In this document: positions 26,781 to 35,273 of the stretch, piece after piece
How positions within the stretch are numbered: the first letter of the stretch is position 1
Layout: every line of letters starts with the position of its first letter
Assembly (NCBI GenBank): GCA_030546905.1
Contig: JAUOPI010000001.1
Location: 307,766-371,765, forward strand
Length of the DNA: 64,000 nucleotides
Source of the DNA: Granulosicoccaceae sp. 1_MG-2023
GTDB taxonomy: Bacteria; Pseudomonadota; Gammaproteobacteria; Granulosicoccales; Granulosicoccaceae
Direction: 5' to 3'
Notes under the pieces: model-generated
What the model was told of the DNA's origin: nothing
The model's database searches: none
The model's input: the letters and a program-made list of their open reading frames with translations, nothing else
Position numbers and translations under genes: made by a program

Positions 26781-26808
26781 TAGCCCGCAGCCTTATGGCT
26801 GCGGGCTA
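26781..26808 (+). promoter_or_regulatory. intra-operon stem-loop after binding-protein gene
   Basis: Perfect 12-bp stem TAGCCCGCAGCC/GGCTGCGGGCTA with a TTAT loop, nine bases after the binding-protein stop and 15 before the permease ATG. No T-run follows. Such hairpins stabilise the upstream mRNA or partly terminate transcription, raising binding protein over permease. Confidence 0.75.
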
Positions 26809-26823
26809 TGATGGAAACACTGT

Positions 26824-27492
26824 ATGGCTTACGAATTCGAGTTTGCGCCGGTTCTGGAATATACGGACCTGTTGCTTAAGGGCGCTTTTTTTACAATTGC
26901 GCTGACTGCCGTGGGTGCGGTGTTCGGTATCGGGCTTGGCATAATCGGCGCCGTGTGCCGGGCCTGGCGCTTGCAGCCGTTCGCTGCCCTGTTCGCGGTC
27001 TATGTGGAGCTTATCCGCAACACGCCGTTTCTGGTGCAGTTGTTTTTCATATTTTTCGGCCTGCCTTCGCTGGGTATACATATCGGCGAATGGGAAGCGG
27101 CGGTGCTGGCAATGGTTATTAACCTCGGCGCCTATTCCACTGAAATAATCCGTGCCGGTATCGCATCCGTACCAAAGGGGCAGCTGGAAGCCGCGGCCAG
27201 TCTGGCCATGAATCGTTATGAATCCTTCCGTTATGTGGTGCTGCGCCCGGCGCTGCAGACTGTCTGGCCGGCCCTGACCAGCCAGGTCATTATCGTGATG
27301 CTCGGCTCGGCCGTGTGCTCGCAAATCGCCACCGAAGAGCTGACCTTTGCCGCCAATTTTATCCAGTCGCGTAACTTCCGCGCCTTCGAAACCTACTTTA
27401 TTACCACAGCGATTTACTTTGCGATTGCCATTATGATCCGCCAATTGATGTTGGCCATTGGTAAGCGCTATATCAGCGGACGGCTCTCCTGA
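26824..27492 (+). CDS. amino-acid ABC permease, subunit 1
   Basis: 222-residue HisM/GlnP-type inner-membrane permease with about five helices. The EAA region is AYSTEIIRAGIASVPKGQLEAAASLAM, near residues 104-130, and VELIRNTPFLVQLFFIFFGLP is the usual helix-3 entry. Its stop overlaps the next gene's ATG by one base, so the two permeases are translationally coupled and probably form a heterodimer. Confidence 0.92.
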   Translation: MAYEFEFAPVLEYTDLLLKGAFFTIALTAVGAVFGIGLGIIGAVCRAWRLQPFAALFAVYVELIRNTPFLVQLFFIFFGLPSLGIHIGEWEAAVLAMVINLGAYSTEIIRAGIASVPKGQLEAAASLAMNRYESFRYVVLRPALQTVWPALTSQVIIVMLGSAVCSQIATEELTFAANFIQSRNFRAFETYFITTAIYFAIAIMIRQLMLAIGKRYISGRLS

Positions 27493-28145
27493 TGCTTACA
27501 CAATTTACAACCTGGGACATTGTCCGCAATCTTCTCGAGGGCGGTAAGTGGACGCTGCTACTGTCATTGTTGGCGTTTTTTCTCGGTGGGGTAACAGGCT
27601 TGATTATTGTCTTGCTGCGTATCAGCCCGAACCGTTTTTTGCGTGTCATCGCCAAAGTCTGGATTGAGCTGTTTCAGGGAACCCCGCTGCTGATGCAGTT
27701 GTTTATCGTCTTTTTCGGACTTTCCCTGCTCGGCTGGGATGTGTCGGCCTGGACCGCAGCGGCGATCGGCCTGACCTTGTTTACCAGTGCCTATCTGGCT
27801 GAAATCTGGCGCGGTTGTATCGAGGCCATCCCCTCAGGGCAATGGGAAGCATCTGCAAGTCTGGCATTCAGCCCTTTGCAGCAGATGCGTTACGTGATTC
27901 TGCCGCAGGCATTGCGTATCGCCATACCTCCGACCGTAGGCTTTTCGGTACAGGTGGTCAAAGGCACTGCGGTCACATCCATTATCGGTTTTACCGAATT
28001 AACCAAGTCCGGCACCATGATTGCGAACGCCACCTTCGAGCCCTTTATGGTGTTCGGCCTGGTGGCAACAGCTTATTTTTGTTTGTGTTACCCCTTGTCG
28101 GTTTATGCCCGGCACCTTGAGAGGAAATATCATGTCGCTTGTTAG
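27492..28145 (+). CDS. amino-acid ABC permease, subunit 2
   Basis: 217-residue partner permease. WIELFQGTPLLMQLFIVFFGL and the EAA loop TSAYLAEIWRGCIEAIPSGQWEASASLAF are visible. Its last 14 bases overlap the ATPase gene, showing tight coupling of the operon. Confidence 0.92.
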   Translation: MLTQFTTWDIVRNLLEGGKWTLLLSLLAFFLGGVTGLIIVLLRISPNRFLRVIAKVWIELFQGTPLLMQLFIVFFGLSLLGWDVSAWTAAAIGLTLFTSAYLAEIWRGCIEAIPSGQWEASASLAFSPLQQMRYVILPQALRIAIPPTVGFSVQVVKGTAVTSIIGFTELTKSGTMIANATFEPFMVFGLVATAYFCLCYPLSVYARHLERKYHVAC

Positions 28146-28866
28146 TATTCATCAACTCCATAAGCACTTCGGCGACAACCACGTGCTCAAGGGAATCGAT
28201 CTGAATGTTGACGAAGGTCAGGTGATCGCGCTGATCGGCCGCAGTGGGTCGGGCAAGAGTACGCTGTTACGTACTATCAACGGCCTGGAATGCATTGATG
28301 CCGGCGAGATCACCGTAGACGGGGCAAAAATACAAGCCGGCGCAAAAGATATGCGACCCTTGCGGCTCAAGGTCGGCATGGTGTTTCAGCAGTTTAATCT
28401 GTTCCCGCACCTGAGTGTGGGCGAGAACGTCATGCTGGCGCCGAAGATCGTCAAAAAAACCGACCCGGCTCAGGCACAGGAACTGGCCGAACAGATGCTG
28501 GCCAAAGTCGGTCTGAGCGAAAAGTTCGATGCCTTTCCGGGCGAGCTTTCCGGCGGCCAGCAACAGCGTGTGGCGATCGCCCGGGCACTGGCCATGCAGC
28601 CGAAGGTCATGCTGTGTGACGAGATCACCTCGGCCCTGGACCCTGAACTGGTCTCAGAGGTCCTGTCGGTGGTAAAACAGCTGGCCAATGAAGGCATGAC
28701 GCTGGTGATGGTCACGCATGAAATGCGCTTTGCCCGGGAGGTCGGCGACAAGCTGGTGTTTATGCATCAGGGCCGCGTTCATGAAGAAGGGCCGCCTGAG
28801 GCCTTGTTCAATGCGCCGTCAACGCCTGAGTTAGCCGCCTTTATCGGCGCGATCGATCAGGCCTGA
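28132..28866 (+). CDS. amino-acid ABC transporter ATPase
   Basis: 244-residue GlnQ/HisP-like ATPase. Walker [11 protein letters not shown]-loop [10 protein letters not shown], signature LSGGQQQR, Walker [15 protein letters not shown] (Ile replaces the common Pro after DE), switch His in VTHEMRFA. The ATG at 28132 is preceded by GAGAGGAAAT and matches the family N-terminus; upstream codons belong to the permease in another frame. Confidence 0.94.
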   Translation: MSLVSIHQLHKHFGDNHVLKGIDLNVDEGQVIALIGRSGSGKSTLLRTINGLECIDAGEITVDGAKIQAGAKDMRPLRLKVGMVFQQFNLFPHLSVGENVMLAPKIVKKTDPAQAQELAEQMLAKVGLSEKFDAFPGELSGGQQQRVAIARALAMQPKVMLCDEITSALDPELVSEVLSVVKQLANEGMTLVMVTHEMRFAREVGDKLVFMHQGRVHEEGPPEALFNAPSTPELAAFIGAIDQA

Positions 28867-28953
28867 GTGCATGCCTCAGCCTGTGGCCTTGCCGCGCACC
28901 GGCCGCGCGCAGGGGTGTGTTGACGCGGGCATCACGCAGCAGGAGAGGCGCAA

Positions 28954-29490
28954 CTGAAAATTGTCCTGATCCGCCACGGTGCACCGCAAGTGTCGACCGC
29001 TGAGCGCATCCGTGGTGATGATTTCCCTGATTGGCTCGAACGTTATGCTGCCTCAGGCATCCGTCCGCCGAAGCAAGACCTGCCGCGTTTGCGCAAGGTC
29101 TTTTGCAGTGACTTGCCGCGTGCCCGGCAGAGCGCGGCCCTGATCGGCGCACTCTGCGTCAGCCTGCAGGACTTGTGCGAGGCCGGCTTGCCGGCATTTC
29201 AGTTCGGTTCTTTGCGTCTTAAAGCCGGGGTTTGGGTGTTTATCGCGCGCCTGCTTTGGCTGGCCGGTCTGCACCGTGATGCCGAATCGCCGGCAGCGGC
29301 ACGCCGGCGCGCGGCAGGACTGGCGGCCCGGCTGTCATGTGAGGCCGAACGTGACGGCGAGGTCGTGGTCGTGGGCCACGGCTATATGAATTTTCTGATC
29401 GGACGCGCCCTGCGCCGGCGCGGTTGGCGTAAGGTGGCAGCGCGGGCTTCAGGCCGCCACTTCGGACAATGCAGTTTTCGCTTGACGTAA
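28954..29490 (+). CDS. histidine phosphatase family protein, CTG start
   Basis: 178-residue member of the histidine phosphatase (phosphoglycerate mutase-like) superfamily. Read from CTG 28954 the N-terminus is (L/M)KIVLIRHGAPQ with the catalytic RHG at residues 7-9; SDLPRARQSA and VVVGHGYMNF (second catalytic His, about 142) follow. AGGAG lies eight bases before the CTG, and between it and the upstream in-frame TGA (28921) there is no ATG, GTG or TTG. A GTG start at 28990 would delete the catalytic His. SixA/CobC-like roles are possible; substrate unknown. Confidence 0.82.
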   Translation: MKIVLIRHGAPQVSTAERIRGDDFPDWLERYAASGIRPPKQDLPRLRKVFCSDLPRARQSAALIGALCVSLQDLCEAGLPAFQFGSLRLKAGVWVFIARLLWLAGLHRDAESPAAARRRAAGLAARLSCEAERDGEVVVVGHGYMNFLIGRALRRRGWRKVAARASGRHFGQCSFRLT

Positions 29491-29654
29491 AACAATTTTA
29501 CGCAAAGCAGGCGAAAATTCAGTGACACTTTTTCTCTTCGCTGTGTATAAAATCCTGTGTTTGGCAGAGGTGTGTCTTGCGCACCCTGACCCGGTTTTCA
29601 GTTAATGCGCGCCGCCCACACACCGGCGCGCCCGGAACGAAAGAGGGGAGGTTT

Positions 29655-31277
29655 ATGCACGTCGATTACAACGAAGCACTGGCGGCCTGTGAGGCTAACT
29701 ATGTGCCGCTCTCACCACTGAGTTTTCTGCGCCGTACAGGCAAGGTCTTCGGACACCGGACATCGCTGATTCAGGACGACCGGCGTTACACCTGGGCCGA
29801 GACCCATGAGCGTTGCCGGCGTTTTGCCGCCGCACTGCAGGGTCTGGGGATCGGCAAGGGCGATACGGTTGCCGCTCTGCTGCCCAATATCATTGCCATG
29901 TATGAAGCGCACTTTGCCGTGCCCATGCTGGGGGCGGTGCTCAATGGCATCAATATCCGTCTCGATGCGGCGGCGATTGCGTTTATTCTCGATCACAGCG
30001 AAAGCCGGGTGCTGTTGGTGGACCCGGAATTCGCTGCCGTGGCCAAAGAAGCGGTGAGTCTGATGAAGGGCGATGCACCGACGCTGATTACGGTCGTCGA
30101 CGAGGCCGCTGGGTTTACCGAACGGCTGGGTGAGCTGGAGTACGAAGCCTTTATCGCTGCCGCTGAACCCCTGAGCGATATTCCCCTGCCGGATAACGAG
30201 TGGGACGCCATCGCGCTCGGTTATACCTCGGGCACCACCGGCAATCCCAAAGGCGTGGTCACGCACCACCGCGGCGCCTATCTGAATGCGGTCAGCAACA
30301 CCATGGCCTGGTCGCTGCCGGCTTCGGTGACTTACCTCTGGACCCTGCCGATGTTTCATTGCAACGGCTGGTGTTTCCCCTGGACTGTGGCGGCGCTGGG
30401 CGGGACCAATGTGTGTCTGCGCCGGGTTGATGCGCAGGTGATTGCAGACCTGATCCGCGAACACGGGGTGACGCATTTCTGCGGCGCGCCGATCGTGCAC
30501 TCGATGATTTCCGAGCTGCCCAAGGAGACCTTCGAGGGCCTCGGTCGTGTGGTGAAGGGGCTTGTCGCCGGTGCGCCGCCGCCTGCGTCGGTATTCGAGC
30601 GCATGCGCGCGCTGGGTTTTGAAGTCACCCACGTTTATGGTCTGACCGAGGTTTACGGCCCGGCGGTGGTTTGTACGCCGCAGCAGGAATGGGCGGACAA
30701 ACCGGCCGCAGAGCAGATTGAGCTGGCCGGGCGGCAGGGCGTGAACTACCCGCTCGAAGAAGATGTGGTGGTGATGGACCCGGATACCATGACCGAAGTC
30801 CCGCATGACGGCGAGACCATCGGTGAGGTGATGTTCCGCGGCAATATCGTTATGAAGGGCTATCTGAAAAACCCGGAGGCGACCACCGAGGCCTTTAAAG
30901 ACGGTTGGTTCCACTCCGGTGATCTGGCTGTGGTTTACCCGGATGGCTACCTGAAAATCCGCGATCGCAGCAAGGACGTGATTATTTCCGGTGGCGAGAA
31001 TATCGCCTCGCTGGAAGTGGAGGAAGCGCTGCAGGCGCATCCGGAAGTCTTGGTCAGCGCTGTGGTGGCGATGAAGCACGAAAAGTGGGGCGAAGTGCCC
31101 GCCGCCTATGTGCAGCTGCGGCCCGGTTCACGCCTGGAAGCGGCGGAACTGAAGGAATTCTGTAAGGCGCATCTGCCGGGATTCAAAGTGCCGAAGAAGT
31201 TTGTGATCGGGCCGATTCCGACCACCTCCACCGGCAAGATACAGAAGTTCAAACTGCGCGAGAAAGTCATCGACTAG
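29655..31277 (+). CDS. acyl-CoA synthetase (AMP-forming), DmdB/fatty-acyl type
   Basis: 540-residue ANL-superfamily ligase activating a carboxylic acid to its acyl-CoA through an acyl-AMP. Core motifs: YTSGTTGNPKGVVTHH (A3), VYGLTEVYGP (A5), WFHSGDLAVVYPDGYLKIRDRSKDVIISGGENIAS (A7-A8), and the catalytic Lys in TSTGKIQKFKLR (A10). The start at 29655 has GGGGAGG. Size and motifs match medium-chain and 3-methylmercaptopropionate-CoA ligases (DmdB); no other DMSP genes are present, so substrate is left open. It stands alone. Confidence 0.9.
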   Translation: MHVDYNEALAACEANYVPLSPLSFLRRTGKVFGHRTSLIQDDRRYTWAETHERCRRFAAALQGLGIGKGDTVAALLPNIIAMYEAHFAVPMLGAVLNGINIRLDAAAIAFILDHSESRVLLVDPEFAAVAKEAVSLMKGDAPTLITVVDEAAGFTERLGELEYEAFIAAAEPLSDIPLPDNEWDAIALGYTSGTTGNPKGVVTHHRGAYLNAVSNTMAWSLPASVTYLWTLPMFHCNGWCFPWTVAALGGTNVCLRRVDAQVIADLIREHGVTHFCGAPIVHSMISELPKETFEGLGRVVKGLVAGAPPPASVFERMRALGFEVTHVYGLTEVYGPAVVCTPQQEWADKPAAEQIELAGRQGVNYPLEEDVVVMDPDTMTEVPHDGETIGEVMFRGNIVMKGYLKNPEATTEAFKDGWFHSGDLAVVYPDGYLKIRDRSKDVIISGGENIASLEVEEALQAHPEVLVSAVVAMKHEKWGEVPAAYVQLRPGSRLEAAELKEFCKAHLPGFKVPKKFVIGPIPTTSTGKIQKFKLREKVID

Positions 31278-31284
31278 CGAGCTG

Positions 31285-31312
31285 CACGCGCCCGGTGGTC
31301 GCCGGGCGCGTG
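31285..31312 (+). terminator. terminator of the acyl-CoA synthetase gene
   Basis: Perfect 11-bp GC-rich stem CACGCGCCCGG/CCGGGCGCGTG with a six-base loop eight bases past the stop; GGTTTTGATT follows shortly after. Confidence 0.75.
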
Positions 31313-31325
31313 ACGCGGTTTTGAT

Positions 31326-31790
31326 TCAGTTCTGCGTGTCGCCGCGCTGTTGTTCGAGAAAGTGGTTTACCGCATTGACGAATTTGCGTCGGTTACCGCC
31401 GTTAAGCACGCCGCCCGGTGTGAGTTGCTCATCGCGGAAGACCAGCATGGCACGGCCGGCACTGCTGCCGAGATCGTCCTGTTCGGCACGCAGCAGATCC
31501 GCCAGCTCCCGGGTTTCGGTCCGTTGCGTGCGGCCGACCTGCGAGGCCGCCACGGTGACCTGCCCCCGATGCGCATCAAGCACCACTTCCCAGTCCCGTT
31601 GCACCACATACCAGAGCAGGGTACCGGCCAGACAGATGGCGGTCATGGTCCATGACATGGGGGTCGGCTGACCGGTAATCACATAGATCCAGATAAAGTA
31701 GACATCGAGCATCAGCAGGAAGGCCATGCCGACGCTGGCGTCGATGGCCCTTAGCCTCAGGCGCCCGGACTGCGAGTCGTCGATTTTCAT
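31326..31790 (-). CDS. small two-helix membrane protein
   Basis: 154 residues with two predicted membrane helices (VGMAFLLMLDVYFIWIYVI and WTMTAICLAGTLLWYVV) and a soluble C-terminal half with beta-rich, PH-like appearance (WEVVLDAHRGQVTV). No family recognised. The start is uncertain: ATG 31790 is used, but TTG 31823 is also in frame and neither has a clear ribosome site. It is on the same strand as, and 73 bases downstream of, the WYL-like gene. Confidence 0.6.
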   Translation of the reverse strand: MKIDDSQSGRLRLRAIDASVGMAFLLMLDVYFIWIYVITGQPTPMSWTMTAICLAGTLLWYVVQRDWEVVLDAHRGQVTVAASQVGRTQRTETRELADLLRAEQDDLGSSAGRAMLVFRDEQLTPGGVLNGGNRRKFVNAVNHFLEQQRGDTQN

Positions 31791-31863
31791 AGTAAGTCGG
31801 TGCTTGGCAGGCGAAAGCGGCAAACCTTAGCTTATCGCCTCCGTGGCCGCCAGTGGCGGGCGA

Positions 31864-32568
31864 TCACAGCGACAGGTCCAGGGGAATCTGGCCGTTGCGC
31901 AGTTGCAGCTGCAGCAGCGATCGCAGCAGGACACTATCCAGCGCCAGATTCAGTTCGGCCAATTCGGCGAAGGTCCGTGCTTCTTCGAGCGCATTGGAGC
32001 GCAGATACCATGGCCGCCCGGTGGAACCGGTCTGATAGCGGATCAGCACATCCGGTGGCTGACGTCGTGTCAGCGGTCCCGGAACGCGGTAAAGGCCGAC
32101 GCCGTCCTCATCGGTCTGCACCAGCCAGCCCAGTTTTGCCAGACCCTGCCGGCGTTGCTCGAAGAGTTCAAACAGCGAGGCCTGCGGTGAGCCGAGGCTG
32201 ACCACATCGGTTTGCGGGGGCAGACCGTCGGTGCGGGCGACCGGCGAGAGATCCTTCAGCGTCAGCACCTCGCCGGTGTTGACGTCGACTATATCGCCGA
32301 TGATGCGCGCATAGCGGAAGGTGCGCTGTTTTTTGCGCAGGCGGCAATAGCCGGAAAAGTTGTAATGCCGGAACGCCTGCACATCAACCATGCGGGTGCT
32401 GCGTTCGCCGTTTTTGTTGAGATAACTGAATTCGATGGTGCGCCGGACTTTTTTCTCGGCTTTCAGACGTGAGGCCTGATCTGCCGGCCGGTCACGTTTT
32501 CCACGTTTTTTGCGCAAAAAGTACAAATAAATTGCCAGCGCAGCGGCAAGTAGTAGCAAGACTTCCAT
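31864..32568 (-). CDS. membrane-anchored WYL-like domain protein
   Basis: 234 residues. Residues 2-18 form one transmembrane helix followed by a strongly basic stretch (RKKRGKRDR). Residues 44-95 resemble a WYL domain: RRTIEFSYLNKNG, then VDVQAFRHYN, GYCRLRKKQRTFRYARI. The C-terminal 120 residues are unassigned. WYL domains normally sit in cytoplasmic HTH regulators and sense ligands or nucleic acids; a tethered version without an HTH is uncommon. ATG 32568 places the helix at the N-terminus; an ATG at 32661 would add 31 residues. Confidence 0.6.
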   Translation of the reverse strand: MEVLLLLAAALAIYLYFLRKKRGKRDRPADQASRLKAEKKVRRTIEFSYLNKNGERSTRMVDVQAFRHYNFSGYCRLRKKQRTFRYARIIGDIVDVNTGEVLTLKDLSPVARTDGLPPQTDVVSLGSPQASLFELFEQRRQGLAKLGWLVQTDEDGVGLYRVPGPLTRRQPPDVLIRYQTGSTGRPWYLRSNALEEARTFAELAELNLALDSVLLRSLLQLQLRNGQIPLDLSL

Positions 32569-32896
32569 TAAATGCCGGTCCTGTTCGGTTACGTGCAGAA
32601 ACAAATCCTTACACGCGGTTAAGTCGGTTGATTCTACATGCCGCGCGGCAATTTTGGACATGGCTGACGGGATTTTTTCGGTCTCCTGACTATCTCCTTG
32701 TGGATAAGTCGTCAGCCGGTGCGCTGAAAAGGGCAGGACAGCGGCCGGGAAAACTTCCCGAAGAAGCCGGGATTCTGCCTGAAAGAAGCCCGCTCCTGCC
32801 TGAAAGGCTGAGGCGACTCCGCCTGTAGGAGGATGTAATGGGAAAACGACACGGACACAATCTCAGCTGACTTTTGCCACTACGGAGCCTGTCCGC
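32569..32896. other. intergenic region with a possible leader peptide
   Basis: Divergent control region between the WYL-like and cupredoxin-like genes. A ten-codon frame (32838-32870, MGKRHGHNLS) has a near-ideal AGGAGG ribosome site five bases upstream and ends 26 bases before the next gene; it may be a leader peptide or chance. No terminator-like hairpin was evident. Confidence 0.35.
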
Positions 32897-33313
32897 GTGA
32901 AATACTTTACTGCTGTGTTACTGCTTGTTTTCAGTTCATCATTGCTGGCCGAGGGCGATTTAACCCGTCGCCCCGAAAAACTGCCCGAGCTGGTGCTGGG
33001 CAATTACGATGATTTTTTTCATATGACGGAAAAACGTTATGACCTGGAGACAGGTAAAGCCTATAGCCTGAAGATCGTTTCCAGTGGCATGACTGAATAC
33101 GCCATTCATGCGCCGGAGTTTTTTGATTCCATTTATCTGCGCAAAGTCGAAGCCGGTGATATCGAAATCAAGGCACAGTCGCTCACCGAGCTTGAATTTG
33201 AAGTGGAAGGCGAAGCCGAGGTCTTTTTTGTGCCGATCAAGCCGGGCGTTTACAAATTCTACGCCGCCGGTCTGGAAGGCAAGGGAATGGTAGGTGAATT
33301 CCACGTCAAATAA
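32897..33313 (+). CDS. secreted cupredoxin-like protein lacking copper ligands
   Basis: 138 residues with a signal peptide (1-18, ending SSSLLAEG). The C-terminal strand pattern IKPGVYKFYAAGLEGKGMVGEFHVK parallels the cupredoxin end (PGxYxFYC...H...GMxGxxxV), but the Cys and His copper ligands are replaced (Ala and Gly). Assignment to the fold is tentative. It lies 15 bases upstream of the sensor kinase and may be a periplasmic input or accessory protein for it. Confidence 0.6.
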   Translation: MKYFTAVLLLVFSSSLLAEGDLTRRPEKLPELVLGNYDDFFHMTEKRYDLETGKAYSLKIVSSGMTEYAIHAPEFFDSIYLRKVEAGDIEIKAQSLTELEFEVEGEAEVFFVPIKPGVYKFYAAGLEGKGMVGEFHVK

Positions 33314-33328
33314 GCCCGGTGCCGCGCT

Positions 33329-34600
33329 GTGACAGCAGTCTGGCGGCTCAATCTGGTGGTCCTGCTGGTCTTTGCCCTGGCCACCGTGATCACGGTCTAT
33401 GTCATGCTGGTGCAGGCCTCGCGCGATATTGAGCGCGAGGTCAGTGCCAGTGTGGATGCTACGCTCAGGCTGCTCAGCCCGCCGCGCCGCGCGGTGCTCG
33501 ATGCGCTGGAAGCGTCCCCGCTGCGGCACGTTCATCTGGAAATCCTCCCCGCCGGCACGGCCGCGCCCGTGGCGCCGCCCTTGCCCGGCCTGATCAGTCC
33601 CGAGGTCGGCGCCGGTTTCCGCACCCACAGTCTTCCCCTCGATCAGCACAGCGTTGTACATATCGTGCCCGAGCCGGCTGACGAATGGGACGAAGTACTT
33701 GAATCGGTCAAGTTTGTCCTGCTCTTGTTCGGGGTAACCGCCTTGCTGTCCTGCTCGGCGATCTGGCTGGCGGTCAGCCGTGGCCTGCGGCCGGTTCAGG
33801 ATATTCTGGCCGCCTTGCGTGAAGTGGGTCTGCGTCATTTCGATGCCCGTCTGGGCCGTTACGCGGTACCGGAAATCAACACCATTGCCGAGAAATTCAA
33901 CGGCATGGCGGCACAACTGCAACGCAGTGACCGGGAAAACACCCTGCTGATGGATGCCTTGCTGACACTCACCGAGCGCGAGCGGACCCATCTGGCCCGT
34001 GAGCTGCACGACGACCTCGGCCAGTACCTGACCGGTATCCGCTCTCAGGCGTATGTGCTGGCGACCGGTTGTGACGACAGCGGCCGGGAGGCGGCGCAGC
34101 GCCTGATCGCCCATTGCGGCGACATGCAAAGCGGTTTCAGGCGGCTGATCAATGAACTGCATCCGGTGGTGCTGGAGATTGCCGGTTTGGAAGACGCCCT
34201 GCGGCAGTTGCTCGAAAACAGCTCCGCGACACGTCACCGGCAGGTGCGGATCGGCTTTGAGAGCCCCACCCCCGATTTTGATCTGGAGGCCCAGGCGCAT
34301 GTCTACCGTATTGTGCAGGAGGCCCTGACCAATGTGGACAAACATGCGCAGGCGGCCACCGAAGTCAGCCTGCAAAGCACGCGCACGTCTGCCGGGCAGT
34401 GGCAGTTGTGTCTGAGCGATAATGGCCACAGTGCGGCAGCAGCCGGTCACAACAGCGGGGGGATCGGTATCCGCTCCATGCGCGAGCGGGCCCGTCTGAT
34501 CGGCGCACAGCTCACGACCGAACAAGACAGGCATGGATTCCGTGTCAGGCTTATCTGGCCTAAGGAGGAAAACGATGGCAACGTTTCTGGTGGTGGATGA
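33329..34600 (+). CDS. NarL-class sensor histidine kinase, MoxY-like
   Basis: 423 residues. A first helix (residues 7-27), a periplasmic region (about 30-125, beginning with the SRDIEREVSASVDATLRLL pattern of the LapD/MoxY N-terminal domain), a second helix (128-149), a HAMP-like linker, HisKA_3 with ERTHLARELHDDLGQ (phospho-His227), and a HATPase with NVDKHAQA and GIGIRSMRERA. GTG start; the ribosome site is weak. MoxY regulates quinoprotein methanol dehydrogenase in Paracoccus, and a quinoprotein alcohol dehydrogenase gene lies about 2.8 kb away here. Confidence 0.86.
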   Translation: MTAVWRLNLVVLLVFALATVITVYVMLVQASRDIEREVSASVDATLRLLSPPRRAVLDALEASPLRHVHLEILPAGTAAPVAPPLPGLISPEVGAGFRTHSLPLDQHSVVHIVPEPADEWDEVLESVKFVLLLFGVTALLSCSAIWLAVSRGLRPVQDILAALREVGLRHFDARLGRYAVPEINTIAEKFNGMAAQLQRSDRENTLLMDALLTLTERERTHLARELHDDLGQYLTGIRSQAYVLATGCDDSGREAAQRLIAHCGDMQSGFRRLINELHPVVLEIAGLEDALRQLLENSSATRHRQVRIGFESPTPDFDLEAQAHVYRIVQEALTNVDKHAQAATEVSLQSTRTSAGQWQLCLSDNGHSAAAAGHNSGGIGIRSMRERARLIGAQLTTEQDRHGFRVRLIWPKEENDGNVSGGG

Positions 34601-35219
34601 TCATCTGGTTGTACGCGAAGGCTGCGTGGCCATGCTCAAAGGCGCCTGCGGTGCCTGCGAGGTGCACGAGGCGGAAAGCGGCGAGGCGGCACTGAATATG
34701 GTCCGGCGCATCAACGCGGATCTGATTGTCATGGACCTTCGTCTGCCGGGCATCAGCGGCCTGGAAACCGCACGGCGCATTCTGCGTGACAACCGTCGTC
34801 AGCGGATTCTGTTTTTCAGCATGTACGATGAACCGGCGATCGTAAAACGCGCGCTGTCGCTCGGTTCCGGCGCCTATATCAGTAAAAATGCGCCGCCGCA
34901 GGAGTTTGTCAAAGCCGTGCAGGCAGCCCTGCGCGGTGAGCTGTATATCCAGCACAGTATTTCCATGAGTATGCTCGACAATAATGGTGGCAGTGAAAAA
35001 CTGGCCGCCCTGAACGAACGCGAGTTTGAAATTTTCTCGATGCTGGCCAATGGCGACACCATCCATGAGGTGGGGCAGAAACTCAACCTCAGCACCAAGA
35101 CAATCTCCAACTACACCTCCATGATCCGCAGCAAACTGGATGTCAGCAACGAAGCCGAGATGTTTTATCTGGCCATGGAAAACGGGCTGATCGTGCGCCC
35201 GGATGTGGTGCTCAACTGA
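34575..35219 (+). CDS. NarL/LuxR-type response regulator
   Basis: 214 residues: receiver domain with acidic DD (8-9), phospho-acceptor Asp54 (LIVMDLRLPG) and Lys in YISKNAPP; C-terminal LuxR-type HTH (LNEREFEIFSMLANGDTIHEVGQKLNLSTKTISNYTSMIRSKL). TAAGGAGG ribosome site. The gene overlaps the kinase by 26 bases, so they form a pair. The likely targets are the pentapeptide and alcohol dehydrogenase genes next door. Confidence 0.93.
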   Translation: MATFLVVDDHLVVREGCVAMLKGACGACEVHEAESGEAALNMVRRINADLIVMDLRLPGISGLETARRILRDNRRQRILFFSMYDEPAIVKRALSLGSGAYISKNAPPQEFVKAVQAALRGELYIQHSISMSMLDNNGGSEKLAALNEREFEIFSMLANGDTIHEVGQKLNLSTKTISNYTSMIRSKLDVSNEAEMFYLAMENGLIVRPDVVLN

Positions 35220-35242
35220 ACAAACGGGATCGGATGCGGAAA

Positions 35243-35268
35243 AGACCGTAGCGGTTCTGCTACGGTCT
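35243..35268. terminator. bidirectional terminator
   Basis: Perfect 10-bp stem AGACCGTAGC/GCTACGGTCT with a six-base loop, between the convergent response regulator and pentapeptide genes. Confidence 0.8.
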
Positions 35269-35273
35269 GTATA

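Noticed and set aside
25267..28866. Assigning a specific amino acid to the second ABC importer
   Set aside because: The regulator and transporter families accept many ligands, and no catabolic enzyme is adjacent to indicate one.
29712..31079. 455-codon open frame antisense to the acyl-CoA synthetase
   Set aside because: High-GC codon bias of the real gene keeps the opposite strand open; no domain or start signal supports it.
32960..34534. 524-codon antisense frame opposite the sensor kinase
   Set aside because: Gln/His/Arg-rich translation typical of antisense GC-rich DNA; the plus-strand kinase motifs are unambiguous.
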